64,000 bases of DNA from Rhizobium sp. NXC14 (GCF_002117485.1 NZ_CP021030.1:3833501-3897500), one strand, 5' to 3'; shown: positions 33,879-41,501, counted from the stretch's first letter. Notes: generated by a model not told the origin, from the letters alone. Numbers and translations: made by a program.

Positions 33879-34607
33879 GTGTGCAATCTCTACCGGATGC
33901 AGAGCAACCAGGATGCCATCCGCTCGATTACGCGGGCGATGATCGACAGCACCGGCAATATGGAGCCCATTACTGAATTCTGGCCAGACTACCGGGCGCC
34001 GATCGTCCGCAACACGGCAGCCGGCCGAGAGCTTGCCTATGTGCGGTGGGGTCTGCCGAGTTCGTCTCAGGCGATTTATCAGGCCGCTACGAAGCGAGCA
34101 GACGGAATCCGGAAGAAGGGCAAGGAGGTGGATTTCCAACAGCTCCTAAAGATGGAGCCGGATGGCGGCACCACGAACGTCCGCAATGTTGAGAGCAAAC
34201 ACTGGAAGCGCTGGCATGGGGTCGAGTTTCGGTGCGTGGTGCCGTTCACCTCCTTTGCTGAGCCGGACCCCGCGAACAAGCCCGAAGGCGGCAGAACGCC
34301 CAACGCGTGGTTTGCCGCGGACCCAAGCTGCCCGCTGATGTTTTTCGCTGGAATTTGGGTGCCGCAATGGGAGAGTGTCAGAAAGGTCAAAGAAGGACTG
34401 ACCGTCAATGACCTCTATGGGTTCCTGACCACTGAGCCGAACAGCGTCGTCGAGCCGGTCCACCAGAAGGCGATGCCCGTTATTCTGACGAGCACCGATG
34501 AGGTTGAGATGTGGTTGACCGCTCCGTGGGAGGAGGCCCGCAAACTGCAACGGCCATTGCCAGATGATGAGCTAGTCCTTCTGGCGCCGGAGCAGGTGCC
34601 GGCATGA
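33879..34607 (+). CDS. SRAP domain protein (YedK/HMCES-like)
   Basis: 242 residues if translation begins at the GTG at 33879, which has GGAGG exactly five bases upstream. That start gives Met-Cys-Asn-Leu-Tyr-Arg, and after removal of Met the cysteine would be N-terminal, as needed for the SRAP crosslink to abasic sites in single-stranded DNA. Other family marks: ITEFWPDYRAPIVRN, VRWGLPSS, RCVVPFTSFAEPD (active-site glutamate), and HQKAMPVILT (conserved histidine). It protects abasic sites during replication. ATGA overlap with the next RHH gene. The upstream in-frame leader is described separately. Confidence 0.85.
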   Translation: MCNLYRMQSNQDAIRSITRAMIDSTGNMEPITEFWPDYRAPIVRNTAAGRELAYVRWGLPSSSQAIYQAATKRADGIRKKGKEVDFQQLLKMEPDGGTTNVRNVESKHWKRWHGVEFRCVVPFTSFAEPDPANKPEGGRTPNAWFAADPSCPLMFFAGIWVPQWESVRKVKEGLTVNDLYGFLTTEPNSVVEPVHQKAMPVILTSTDEVEMWLTAPWEEARKLQRPLPDDELVLLAPEQVPA

Positions 34608-34906
34608 GCAACACGAGCCATTCAACAGACACCGCGGCCATTCTGGAAGACGCCGCCAGCCGGATCGCAGATATTTCGCGAGCTGATTTGCAGGTCATGC
34701 TTCGCCGCGCGGCGCTCCTGTTACGAAACTCCGGATCGATCGCATTCGACGACGACATTGAAGAAGCGCTCCGGGATTTGTCCGGCGAGTTCGGCAAGGC
34801 GCGCAAAGATATCGTCAGGTTCATCGTCCGGGAATGGATGGAGAAGAACACTTATCTGCCGGTGCACGAGCTGGGCGAAGACGGTGATGTTGATGGAGTT
34901 GCCTGA
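34604..34906 (+). CDS. Ribbon-helix-helix-like protein, family copy 4 (intact)
   Basis: 100 residues, same family as 28749-29039: helical EDAASRIADISRADLQ, strand SIAFDDDI, helix EEALRDLSGEFG, turn KAR, helix KDIVRFIVREWMEKN, acidic tail ELGEDGDVDGVA. Its ATG overlaps the SRAP stop (ATGA). The same arrangement, an RHH gene coupled to an unrelated upstream gene, is seen at 28749. Possibly an autorepressor of the SRAP cluster. Confidence 0.7.
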   Translation: MSNTSHSTDTAAILEDAASRIADISRADLQVMLRRAALLLRNSGSIAFDDDIEEALRDLSGEFGKARKDIVRFIVREWMEKNTYLPVHELGEDGDVDGVA

Positions 34907-35055
34907 GCCGCGCTATTCTTGGTGGGCACCTACGTGCGAACCCGAAATGGAGCATCAGCATGCCAACCTGCGCACAGACGATTGGATCAATGAATGCCAG
35001 TCGAGATTGACCGCCCAGTTGCTGGAGATGAAGTTGTACTGTTAGAGCGAACCAC
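34904..35055 (+). repeat. 152-bp direct repeat, copy 2
   Basis: Partner of 27879-28030, from the stop of an RHH-family gene through CGAACCAC. The homology on the left continues into the RHH genes themselves; on the right it stops sharply. Confidence 0.9.
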
Positions 35056-35305
35056 GCCGCAAAGATATCGCGAGTGGCTCATTGCCCTCACGGGTGGCAT
35101 TGAGACTCTGCCCGCCGAATTTCGGGACCGCATGCCTGCCCCTGAGGAGGAACTGAAGACTCTACTCGCGCGGATGTTGCCAGGAGATGAACTCTGGCTT
35201 GCGAGGTCGCGGCGCTTTGAGCCAACAGCCCTCGTAGGGAATAGGGGTATCGCAGTCGTACGAAATGGCCATGCCGTCTGGTATCGAATAGGTATGCACC
35301 ACTAA
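34994..35305 (+). CDS. Hypothetical protein starting in the 152-bp repeat
   Basis: 103 residues, from an ATG inside the repeat. Soluble, mixed charge (TTPQRYREWLIALTGGIETL, then PEEELKTLLARMLPGDELWL), ending YRIGMHH. A short overlapping frame from the upstream GGAG-ATGCC site competes for translation. No family recognised. Copy 1 of the repeat carries only its first 20 codons, so this copy is the more complete one. Confidence 0.5.
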   Translation: MPVEIDRPVAGDEVVLLERTTPQRYREWLIALTGGIETLPAEFRDRMPAPEEELKTLLARMLPGDELWLARSRRFEPTALVGNRGIAVVRNGHAVWYRIGMHH

Positions 35306-35333
35306 CTCATGCCCCAGCCACGGCTGTGGGTGC

Positions 35334-35401
35334 TTGGAGAAGAACACCTATCTGCAGGTGCACGTGCTCGACGAAGATGGAGATGTTGATGGGGAAGCTT
35401 G
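35334..35401 (+). pseudogene. RHH-family fragment (copy 5)
   Basis: The last 22 codons only: CLEKNTYLQVHVLDEDGDVD followed by GEA and a stop. It ends exactly where a membrane-protein gene of family D begins, as at 28140-28155. Confidence 0.8.
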
Positions 35402-35686
35402 ATTGAGTGAAAAGCAATTTAATTTATGGGTTTCCTTTTCTTGGCCAGCCTTTGCGCTTGCAGTTGGTATTGGTGCATCAGATCGATCGTTTTCTACCGC
35501 AGGAATGGATTCGATTTCAGCAAAGATTTCGGGCCAGAAGTCCGCGTAGGGGGCTTCTTGGCGCCGCCGAAAGCGAAGTTTTACGTGATTATGCCTTTCA
35601 CGGTAGCAATAAGCTCCTTTTTGACGTTGGCGCTCACTTTGGGTTTGCTAGGAATCGTCAAACATTGTGCGGATTGCGGTCGGTAG
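35402..35686 (+). CDS. Small membrane protein, family D copy 2 (altered N terminus)
   Basis: Paralogue of 28155-28421. A TTG in the family position (35402) is out of frame with the conserved part SWYWCIRSIVFYRRNGFDFS; the region between is 7 bases shorter than in copy 1. Translation could instead start at the ATG at 35426, giving 86 residues (GFLFLASLCACSWYWCIRSI...). Two membrane spans remain. Either a shifted but working gene or a recent pseudogene. Confidence 0.5.
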
Positions 35687-35698
35687 CTGGGTGTTTGC

Positions 35699-36052
35699 TC
35701 AGACTCGCAACCGCATGCCCGACATGAGCAAGATGCAAAAAGTCATGAAGACGGTAAGTAGGTTAATGTAAGGAACCCAAGGAAAAATGCGCTTTGGCTC
35801 ATGGTATTTAGGAATTCGCGATCTGGGCGGCGGCGGACCATAGGGCCCTTCGCCTTTCGCCGAGAAGTACAACTTCCCGACGACCATATGGATTAGAAGC
35901 GCGAGCGCTGGGGCGGCGACCAGCGTAAACAGCCATTGGAAGATCGGAGCTAGTCCGAATGGCCGAGTCAAAACAGCGACTGTTACGGTTGAGAACACAC
36001 CGACCACCATGCCAAATATGGTAAGCAGACGAAGTCGAAACCCCTCTCCCAT
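35699..36052 (-). CDS. Small membrane protein, family E (intact copy)
   Basis: 117 residues from the ATG at 36052; a TTG eight codons earlier is less likely. Three membrane spans: LLTIFGMVVGVFSTVTVAVL, LAPIFQWLFTLVAAPALALL, and VPYINLLTVFMTFCILLM near the C terminus, with a proline-rich cytosolic loop GEGPYGPPPPRSR between the second and third. The frameshifted copy is 26391-26734. No known family. Confidence 0.65.
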   Translation of the reverse strand: MGEGFRLRLLTIFGMVVGVFSTVTVAVLTRPFGLAPIFQWLFTLVAAPALALLIHMVVGKLYFSAKGEGPYGPPPPRSRIPKYHEPKRIFPWVPYINLLTVFMTFCILLMSGMRLRV

Positions 36053-36174
36053 TCCCAACACCTTTCTGTTCAACAAAACTAACGGATCATAACCGTTGCC
36101 GCACTATTCCCACCGTGCCTGAGCCGCACTACTCTTTGTGGCCGCTCGCTCTCGAAACGAAATGGAGCATCACC

Positions 36175-36372
36175 ATGCCTAGCTTGGCGCAGATGACCGG
36201 TTCGCTGCACATCCACAATTTCTATATCGAAAAGTTGAAAGCCAAGCAGGAGCAGCTTTTCGAAAGCGACCCTGACCTGGCGACGCTTCTCGACAATGTC
36301 GCTGCCATTTTGTCCGAGCACGCAGTGGCGTTGGCCGAAGACATCGCCGACATGGAAGACGACGATACTTGA
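36175..36372 (+). CDS. Small acidic protein
   Basis: 65 residues from the ATG at 36175, with GGAG upstream in a stretch (36115-36180) related to the 152-bp repeat. Helical and acidic: LKAKQEQLFESDPDLATLLD, ending ALAEDIADMEDDDT. The shared upstream segment suggests the repeat carries a translation start that different small genes have used. Confidence 0.5.
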   Translation: MPSLAQMTGSLHIHNFYIEKLKAKQEQLFESDPDLATLLDNVAAILSEHAVALAEDIADMEDDDT

Positions 36373-36485
36373 AAGGCGACCCTCAGCTGCTCGGGAAATA
36401 ATAACCGGCAGAAGGCGGCGATCGATGTTCTTGACTCTCCGCCTTGGTCGCCAAATATCTAAGGTGCAGTCCTTTCCCGAGGCTA

Positions 36486-36695
36486 ATGAACATGACGAAC
36501 TATGTAGAAACAAAGCGTTTCCACTGTTCAAACGCTGCAGGTCGAAATTACACTGTCATCGAACAAATACGGACGTCTCAGCAGTCGGTAAGCCCAAGGA
36601 TCGACTACGTCACTGACGACGGAGAAATCGCGGAGCGCCTGGAAGATGGCAGTTTCCTGCTCCTCTTATCCAACGAGGTAATTCGCGTTTCCTAG
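36486..36695 (+). CDS. Small protein, rhizobial type
   Basis: 69 residues; start at ATG 36486 or 36492 after GAGG. Contains NYVETKRFHCSNAAGRNYTV and a C-terminal YVTDDGEIAERLEDGSFLLL that looks like a small beta-sheet. I believe similar short proteins are common in rhizobial plasmids and islands but no function is known. Confidence 0.6.
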   Translation: MNMTNYVETKRFHCSNAAGRNYTVIEQIRTSQQSVSPRIDYVTDDGEIAERLEDGSFLLLLSNEVIRVS

Positions 36696-36916
36696 AGCGT
36701 AGAAGCAGCTACCCTCGTCTATAGGATCGCGGGCGTGATTTGTGCGGCGACGGTGTAAGTCCTTGGCCTTATTGCTCGGACGTCCAACCAAGCCATGGCG
36801 AGACTCGCCCTAGACTCCCGGGATTCCATTTGGTAACGAGAAATCGCAACAGCTGGTTGTGAATTTCTATGCCGCATTGACTCAAGTCGCGCGATCTAGC
36901 CGGGGACAACACTCGC

Positions 36917-37201
36917 ATGCCAACCCAAGTAAGACAAATTCGATATTTTTTTGTAATTTCGGCGGCTATTCTAGGCGCCGCGAGCATCCTTCAGGGATGC
37001 GATGACACACGGAACACCCAAACCCTTGCGCCGAGCGACAAGTTTCTTTCGCACAAAGGCGGCTCGTCGAGCAGTGCTGGAAACGCACCGAGCCAACCTA
37101 GCTCGGCGACCCACACAAGCCCGCCGAGCGGCTCGGGACCAGCCGGTAACGGTGCGGGAGGTCCAGCCGGCACTCCAGCCGGCAGCGGCCAAGTGCACTA
37201 A
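36917..37201 (+). CDS. Small lipoprotein with low-complexity tail
   Basis: 94 residues. Signal IRYFFVISAAILGAASILQGC with lipobox LQGC (Cys28). The mature region is Ser/Gly/Pro/Ala-rich (GSSSSAGNAPSQPSSATHTS and GPAGNGAGGPAGTPAGSG), probably unstructured. Typical of surface or envelope linkers. No clear ribosome site before the ATG. Confidence 0.6.
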   Translation: MPTQVRQIRYFFVISAAILGAASILQGCDDTRNTQTLAPSDKFLSHKGGSSSSAGNAPSQPSSATHTSPPSGSGPAGNGAGGPAGTPAGSGQVH

Positions 37202-37352
37202 GCCAGCGCCGTTGCACGGCAGACCTATCTAGCGACTCCACCCGCTCTGACGATTGTAGTCGACTTCGTTGTCGGCGCCGGGTGGGGTTCTTACTTTTGG
37301 CGCGCTTAGTGAGCGAGAAGCCGCCTGCGGATCGCGGTCGGTAACTGGCAGT

Positions 37353-37546
37353 TTATTCCAGTTCGTAAACCGCGGCATGATCCTGCTCCTCCCTCAGCCC
37401 CTTATATGAGGGATGGCGCAGCTTCCCGTCATGCGTCCAGGCCCGGTATTCGATCTCGGCGACGAGTTTCTGATCAGCGAAGACCGCATTTCGCTTTCGT
37501 CCGGTATCGACCGCGGGCTTGTTGATCATCAGCTTGTCGATCTGCT
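37353..37546 (-). pseudogene. Fragment of ligD-type ligase gene, 3' end (copy 3)
   Basis: About 65 codons matching the end of the complete ligase at 30397-31446: DTGRKRNAVFADQKLVAEIE, then AWTHDGKLRHPSYKGLREEQ and a stop. The left part of the gene is absent; the fragment joins directly to the stop codon of the membrane gene 37547-38068. Confidence 0.85.
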
Positions 37547-38068
37547 CTATCTATCGGTGCCGAATTCCCGGAGCCGGCTGAAAACAATGTAGAACGCGAG
37601 GAGGGGGCCTAACGCCGTAAACCCGCCGACAAATCCGGCGAACCAGAAATCGGAGAATGGGCTAGGTCCAAATAAACTCTTACCGAGCCTGCATTTCGCG
37701 GTAACGCAGTTATGGGGAACATAGGCTCCAATAACGGTGATGAGTGCCGTCACAGCGGCTGTAATAAGTCCATCTTTAAGAGCTTTTGCATTCGAGTACT
37801 GCTCTCTGTCTGCCAACTTGACACCTAACAGTCTTTGGAATGCGATGAACAAACATACGCAAGGTAGGCTTGTCGCAGCGACCGTCGAGAAGATGGAGGC
37901 CCCTGATCGCTCAAAGTAAATTGGGACAACGTTCGCGTAAGCGAAGGCTAAGCTTGGAAGAACCGCCAACCCCGTGAACGGTGTTCTCGGCTTGCAGAAC
38001 AGCACCCATAGGCTTGCAACGATGAAAAGTACCGGCACTGGTGGGAAATGCCATTGTGAAAGAATCAA
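37547..38068 (-). CDS. Multi-span membrane protein, family F copy 2
   Basis: 173 residues counted from a TTG; no ATG lies early in frame, so the true start is uncertain and may be a few codons upstream. About five membrane spans, with loop cysteines in CVTAKC as in the paralogue at 29149. Function unknown. Its stop abuts the ligase fragment, so the gene end may have been made by recombination. Confidence 0.55.
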   Translation of the reverse strand: MILSQWHFPPVPVLFIVASLWVLFCKPRTPFTGLAVLPSLAFAYANVVPIYFERSGASIFSTVAATSLPCVCLFIAFQRLLGVKLADREQYSNAKALKDGLITAAVTALITVIGAYVPHNCVTAKCRLGKSLFGPSPFSDFWFAGFVGGFTALGPLLAFYIVFSRLREFGTDR

Positions 38069-38301
38069 TTTCAGTATCCGTTTCGCAATGTAATTCTCGT
38101 ACTTGAGATAAGCCGTTCCGGCAATTGGACGGTCAACCGATCCGCGTAGTCAATGATGCAATCTTATTCGCGTGATTATTCTCACGCACTGAGTTCTAGC
38201 AATGCCAGAAGAAACAAAAAAGCGGAACTGCCCGTCAACCCATGTGTGCTTGAAGACAGCGTTCAGTGGAAACCGTCATTGAATTCAGCTAGTCGTAGTA
38301 C

Positions 38302-38781
38302 ATGCTTAAGTTTGTAGAACTACAGCTCGGCCAAGGTTGGGTTGCCGAGCCAAATGCGCCGGAGCCTGAAGTTTCAGTCGCGGGCTCCAAGGTAAACGTC
38401 TGTTTCCGCTCATATAGGCGCGTGCAACATAAAAAACCGTCGGGTATTCTCAGAGCCTTTAACCGATTCTCGAAGGCCGGTCCGAAGTTCGATGAGGCAT
38501 GGGGCACTCTAAGCTTCATTGGCTGCAGCCGGTGGCGCTGGGACGACACCAACGATCATGAATGGCATAAGGTAGATGGCCATGGTCGCTATAGTGGCAT
38601 AGCTCCGCGATGGGGCGAGTTCTATGAGTTAGTTGGCCACGACCCGATCCGCGATGCCGTGCCATGGGAAACAATCCAGGAAGACACCGCCAACTCTCGG
38701 CATTTCCTCTATTATTTTCGCGACGAGACGCTTGAGTTCATGGCCGAGGAGTGGTCGTTCATCCCTAGCCTGACAGTCTAA
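38302..38781 (+). CDS. Hypothetical soluble protein
   Basis: 159 residues, rich in aromatic residues (WGTLSFIGCSRWRWDDTNDH, HGRYSGIAPRWGEFYELVGH, YYFRDETLEFMAEEW). No signal, no membrane span. The aromatic, acidic composition and the place beside an RHH copy are compatible with an immunity- or antitoxin-like protein, but no family is recognised. The 233 bases upstream hold no other gene. Confidence 0.6.
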   Translation: MLKFVELQLGQGWVAEPNAPEPEVSVAGSKVNVCFRSYRRVQHKKPSGILRAFNRFSKAGPKFDEAWGTLSFIGCSRWRWDDTNDHEWHKVDGHGRYSGIAPRWGEFYELVGHDPIRDAVPWETIQEDTANSRHFLYYFRDETLEFMAEEWSFIPSLTV

Positions 38782-38807
38782 TTTTTGCGCTGGCGGCTGA
38801 ACGCTCG

Positions 38808-39104
38808 TTGCAGCCGTTTTTCACTGCCCGGAGGTACGCGGCCACCACTCTGGAAGACGCCGCCAACCGAGTCGCGGATATCTCGCTACCGGATCTCCAG
38901 ACCATGCTCCGAGGGCAGCACTCCGGCAGCGAAACTCTGCGGCAATCACGATGGCAGATGATGTCGAGGCGCGACTTGTCCGGGGAGTTCGGCTTGACGC
39001 GCAATGATACGATCAGATTCATTGTTCGGGAGTCGATAGAGAAAAACGCCTATCTGCCAGTCCACGAATTGGATGAAGACGGCGATGTTGATGGAACGGC
39101 TTGA
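38808..39104 (+). CDS. Ribbon-helix-helix-like protein, family copy 6 (scrambled centre)
   Basis: 98 codons open from a TTG. The ends match the family (EDAANRVADISLPDLQTMLR, and RDLSGEFGLTRNDTIRFIVR) but the middle GQHSGSETLRQSRWQMMS does not. In another frame that middle reads AALRQRNSAAITMADDVEA, matching the family (AALLLRNSGSIAFDDDIEE). So an insertion near 38910 and a compensating loss near 38965 have shifted about 18 codons. The RHH strand would be lost, the helices kept. Confidence 0.55.
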   Translation: MQPFFTARRYAATTLEDAANRVADISLPDLQTMLRGQHSGSETLRQSRWQMMSRRDLSGEFGLTRNDTIRFIVRESIEKNAYLPVHELDEDGDVDGTA

Positions 39105-39198
39105 TAACGACCGCTGAGCTTGAGGGACACGGTGCGCAAAGTCCTGCAAGATTTTGCACGGCTTCAGAGGTGAGGAACCGGGAAGAGGGGCTGCAAAG

Positions 39199-39867
39199 GT
39201 GAAACTCTTGGAAGACTGGGGCGCTGCGGTTGCTGGCGCAGTCATGATCGTCATTCTGTTAATCGTGATCTCCGGTTTCGAGCCGACGCGAGCTCTCGTC
39301 TGCGAGGCAGATGAAGTTTGCTTACGCGAATGGCTGTCCGCCACCAGCGGATGGGTGGCCGCTTTTGCAGCGTTCGTTACCCTGTTCGCGCTTAGGCGGC
39401 AGATTACGGCTCAGGAGAAGCAGATTGACCACCAACTGGGTAACGTTGAGCCCGATATGTACGTGCGCTGCACAGTTGGCGAAGATCATTCACCGGTCGC
39501 GCAGATCACGATCATCAACCGAAACAGGCGTCCATTCAGCGTCCACTTCCTCGATGCGTACACTCCCGATCGGGTAAAGCTCTTTCCGCATTCCGTGAAG
39601 GTAGACGAAAGCGATCGATACCACGATGCTTTCGGCCATGAGGGACTGGTAACCAACTGTCTTTTGCCCGGGAAGGAAGACGGAAAAGGCGCATCGACGG
39701 CTGTCATCACTTGCTTTTTTGAGCCGGAAGGAGATCCCAATTCAGTCGATGAGAATGGACTCGCCCGATACCATACGAGAGTGTTTTGTCATGGGCAGCT
39801 CCATGGGGAAAAGCTTGCTCCGCGCGTCCTGACAGCGGAGGTTGAGCTTGTGATGCTGTTTTTCTAA
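39199..39867 (+). CDS. Membrane-anchored protein of unknown function
   Basis: 222 residues from the GTG at 39199 (GAGGGG upstream); a TTG at 39154 gives 15 more. One N-terminal membrane span (VAGAVMIVILLIVISG), a short periplasmic loop with two cysteines, a second span (TSGWVAAFAAFVTLFALRRQ), then a cytosolic domain of about 150 residues with beta-type segments (VAQITIINRNRRPFSVHFLD). Similar two-span plus soluble domain proteins exist in many proteobacteria with no known role. Confidence 0.6.
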   Translation: MKLLEDWGAAVAGAVMIVILLIVISGFEPTRALVCEADEVCLREWLSATSGWVAAFAAFVTLFALRRQITAQEKQIDHQLGNVEPDMYVRCTVGEDHSPVAQITIINRNRRPFSVHFLDAYTPDRVKLFPHSVKVDESDRYHDAFGHEGLVTNCLLPGKEDGKGASTAVITCFFEPEGDPNSVDENGLARYHTRVFCHGQLHGEKLAPRVLTAEVELVMLFF

Positions 39868-39927
39868 CGTTTTAGGCTTGGTCTTCGTATCTCATATTAA
39901 CGTAGGTCGCGCCGCCTGCGGAAGCCG

Positions 39928-41064
39928 TCAGTGTTTCGCGAGGCATGCCTTGAATTTGGGAACTGCTTCAGCGGCCCCATTGAGGCCGACAACAACGCGT
40001 TCACCCTTTGCACCGGTGATAGCCATTTCGTGGCTCTGCGTCAGTTGGGCGAGTAAGTCCACCGGCAGCTGATCGAATTCATACCAACCGAAATAGTCGT
40101 TCTGGCCACCGTCTGACACGTAAGCGGGTTGGCCGTCTACATGCCACGTCGCTCTGGTATCGCCCTTGAAGAGACCATCAACGAAACCGAAGAGCTGCTC
40201 GCCGGGCGAGGCCATGAACCCGATCTTGATGTCGCCCTTGTGCGTTTCAACGAAGCAAGTCTCGCCCCAATCTTCCTCATTGGTGCTGAAACGCCATACC
40301 TCTGAGGGAGCAGCCGCTTCCGCCTGAACAGTCCGCTGTTGGTTGGCGATCGGCGGCTGCAAGGAGGAACCGGCGCCGGTCGAAGCTTTCGGCTTCAGTG
40401 GTGACGTGCCGCTGAGTGGCGGGAAGCCCCCTTGCGCAGGATCCGCTGCCATCTGGCTCAGATCGGATAGGCACTGTTGATATTCGTTGAAAGCTATCTT
40501 CTTTTCGAACCGCTCAAACGATGCCGGAAACCACGGCGGTTCATCGCCATCGATGAACTGAAACCATAAAGTTGAGCCATACTTCGTTCGGCCAAATACC
40601 CCATTCAGCAGCTCGTTGGTCATTTCTGGCAGCCAATTCGAGTCATAGTCGGCGACAAGCGCCGCCATCGTGTCCGTGGTTTCCACCTTGAACACCATAG
40701 GAGGACCTTCGATCACCTGATTGCCGCTACCGATCTTAACTGGATTGCCCACCTTGACCTTAACAGCGGCGCCGATTGGGAGTTGCCATCCCGACTTTCG
40801 AAGCTTGATGACCGTCCGATACGTGCCCGCTTCTTGCGTGGATGCGGCAAGTTGCAGCGCGACGGATCTGGGCTCGAATGATGTGGTTTTCAGTTCACAA
40901 TAGGGACGGCCATCAGACCCGCCGCCCGCGTCCGGTTGCACCATTTGGATCGCCCACGACGTTCCCTGATAGTATCTCTTCACTTGAGCAAATGCCGGGC
41001 CGCTGATGAAGCAGGCGCCCAGCACCAGCCAGCCCGCTTTCGCGGCTGTTCCGAACTTGGTCAT
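39928..41064 (-). CDS. Secreted protein of unknown function
   Basis: 378 residues from the ATG at 41064; the frame stays open to 41781 but the upstream part overlaps the next gene. Signal peptide AAKAGWLVLGACFISGPAFA, mature start QVKRYY. The mature part has a first beta-rich domain, a proline/serine linker near residue 240, and a second domain WRFSTNEEDWGETCFVETHK. Periplasmic or exported. Its ATG overlaps the stop of 41061-41402 (ATGA), so the two form an operon. No family recognised. Confidence 0.7.
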   Translation of the reverse strand: MTKFGTAAKAGWLVLGACFISGPAFAQVKRYYQGTSWAIQMVQPDAGGGSDGRPYCELKTTSFEPRSVALQLAASTQEAGTYRTVIKLRKSGWQLPIGAAVKVKVGNPVKIGSGNQVIEGPPMVFKVETTDTMAALVADYDSNWLPEMTNELLNGVFGRTKYGSTLWFQFIDGDEPPWFPASFERFEKKIAFNEYQQCLSDLSQMAADPAQGGFPPLSGTSPLKPKASTGAGSSLQPPIANQQRTVQAEAAAPSEVWRFSTNEEDWGETCFVETHKGDIKIGFMASPGEQLFGFVDGLFKGDTRATWHVDGQPAYVSDGGQNDYFGWYEFDQLPVDLLAQLTQSHEMAITGAKGERVVVGLNGAAEAVPKFKACLAKH

Positions 41065-41402
41065 GCGATCTGCTTCTTCTTGCCAGAGCGCCACGTGAAG
41101 AACGACATCACGGCCAGCACTACGGCTATGAAGCCCCAGATCGTAATGTCGGTGAAGCTGCCCGATGTTGATGCGATGAATGCGAACGCTGCCGCCAGCC
41201 CGAACATGATCGTGCCGACCAGCGGCAGGGCGAATGAGAATGCGCCCGCGATGAAGAACAGCAGGCCGACCAGCATGCCGATGGCGCCGGCACCTCCGGT
41301 GGCTTTGTCCTGAAGCAAGCCGCTGCCGGCCGTGACCGCACACGACTGCATCAGCACGAGCAGGCCCAAGAAGATTCCAATAATTCCAACTGCGATTTTC
41401 AT
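41061..41402 (-). CDS. Small membrane protein
   Basis: 113 residues from the ATG at 41402, with GGGGAC upstream. Four membrane spans (IAVGIIGIFLGLLVLMQSCA, GMLVGLLFFIAGAFSFALPL, and two more), ending in a basic tail WRSGKKKQIA. Translationally coupled to the secreted protein gene that follows. Divergent from the XRE regulator at 41500, with two palindromes in between, so probably under its control. Confidence 0.7.
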   Translation of the reverse strand: MKIAVGIIGIFLGLLVLMQSCAVTAGSGLLQDKATGGAGAIGMLVGLLFFIAGAFSFALPLVGTIMFGLAAAFAFIASTSGSFTDITIWGFIAVVLAVMSFFTWRSGKKKQIA

Positions 41403-41449
41403 AGTTTGTCCCCAGCGGCGCATACCCTCGCGCCCAAATCTGAAATATG

Positions 41450-41501
41450 TCGGATATATCCGATGGATTACGTGCCTTCAAGATGGTCGCCATGCGACCA
41501 T
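41450..41501. promoter_or_regulatory. Two palindromes between XRE gene and membrane-protein operon
   Basis: TCGGATATATCCGA (41450-41463, perfect) and ATGGTCGC-cat-GCGACCAT (41483-41501), the second overlapping the XRE start codon. Both are of the size bound by small HTH dimers and fit autoregulation by the XRE protein and control of the divergent operon. Confidence 0.5.
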
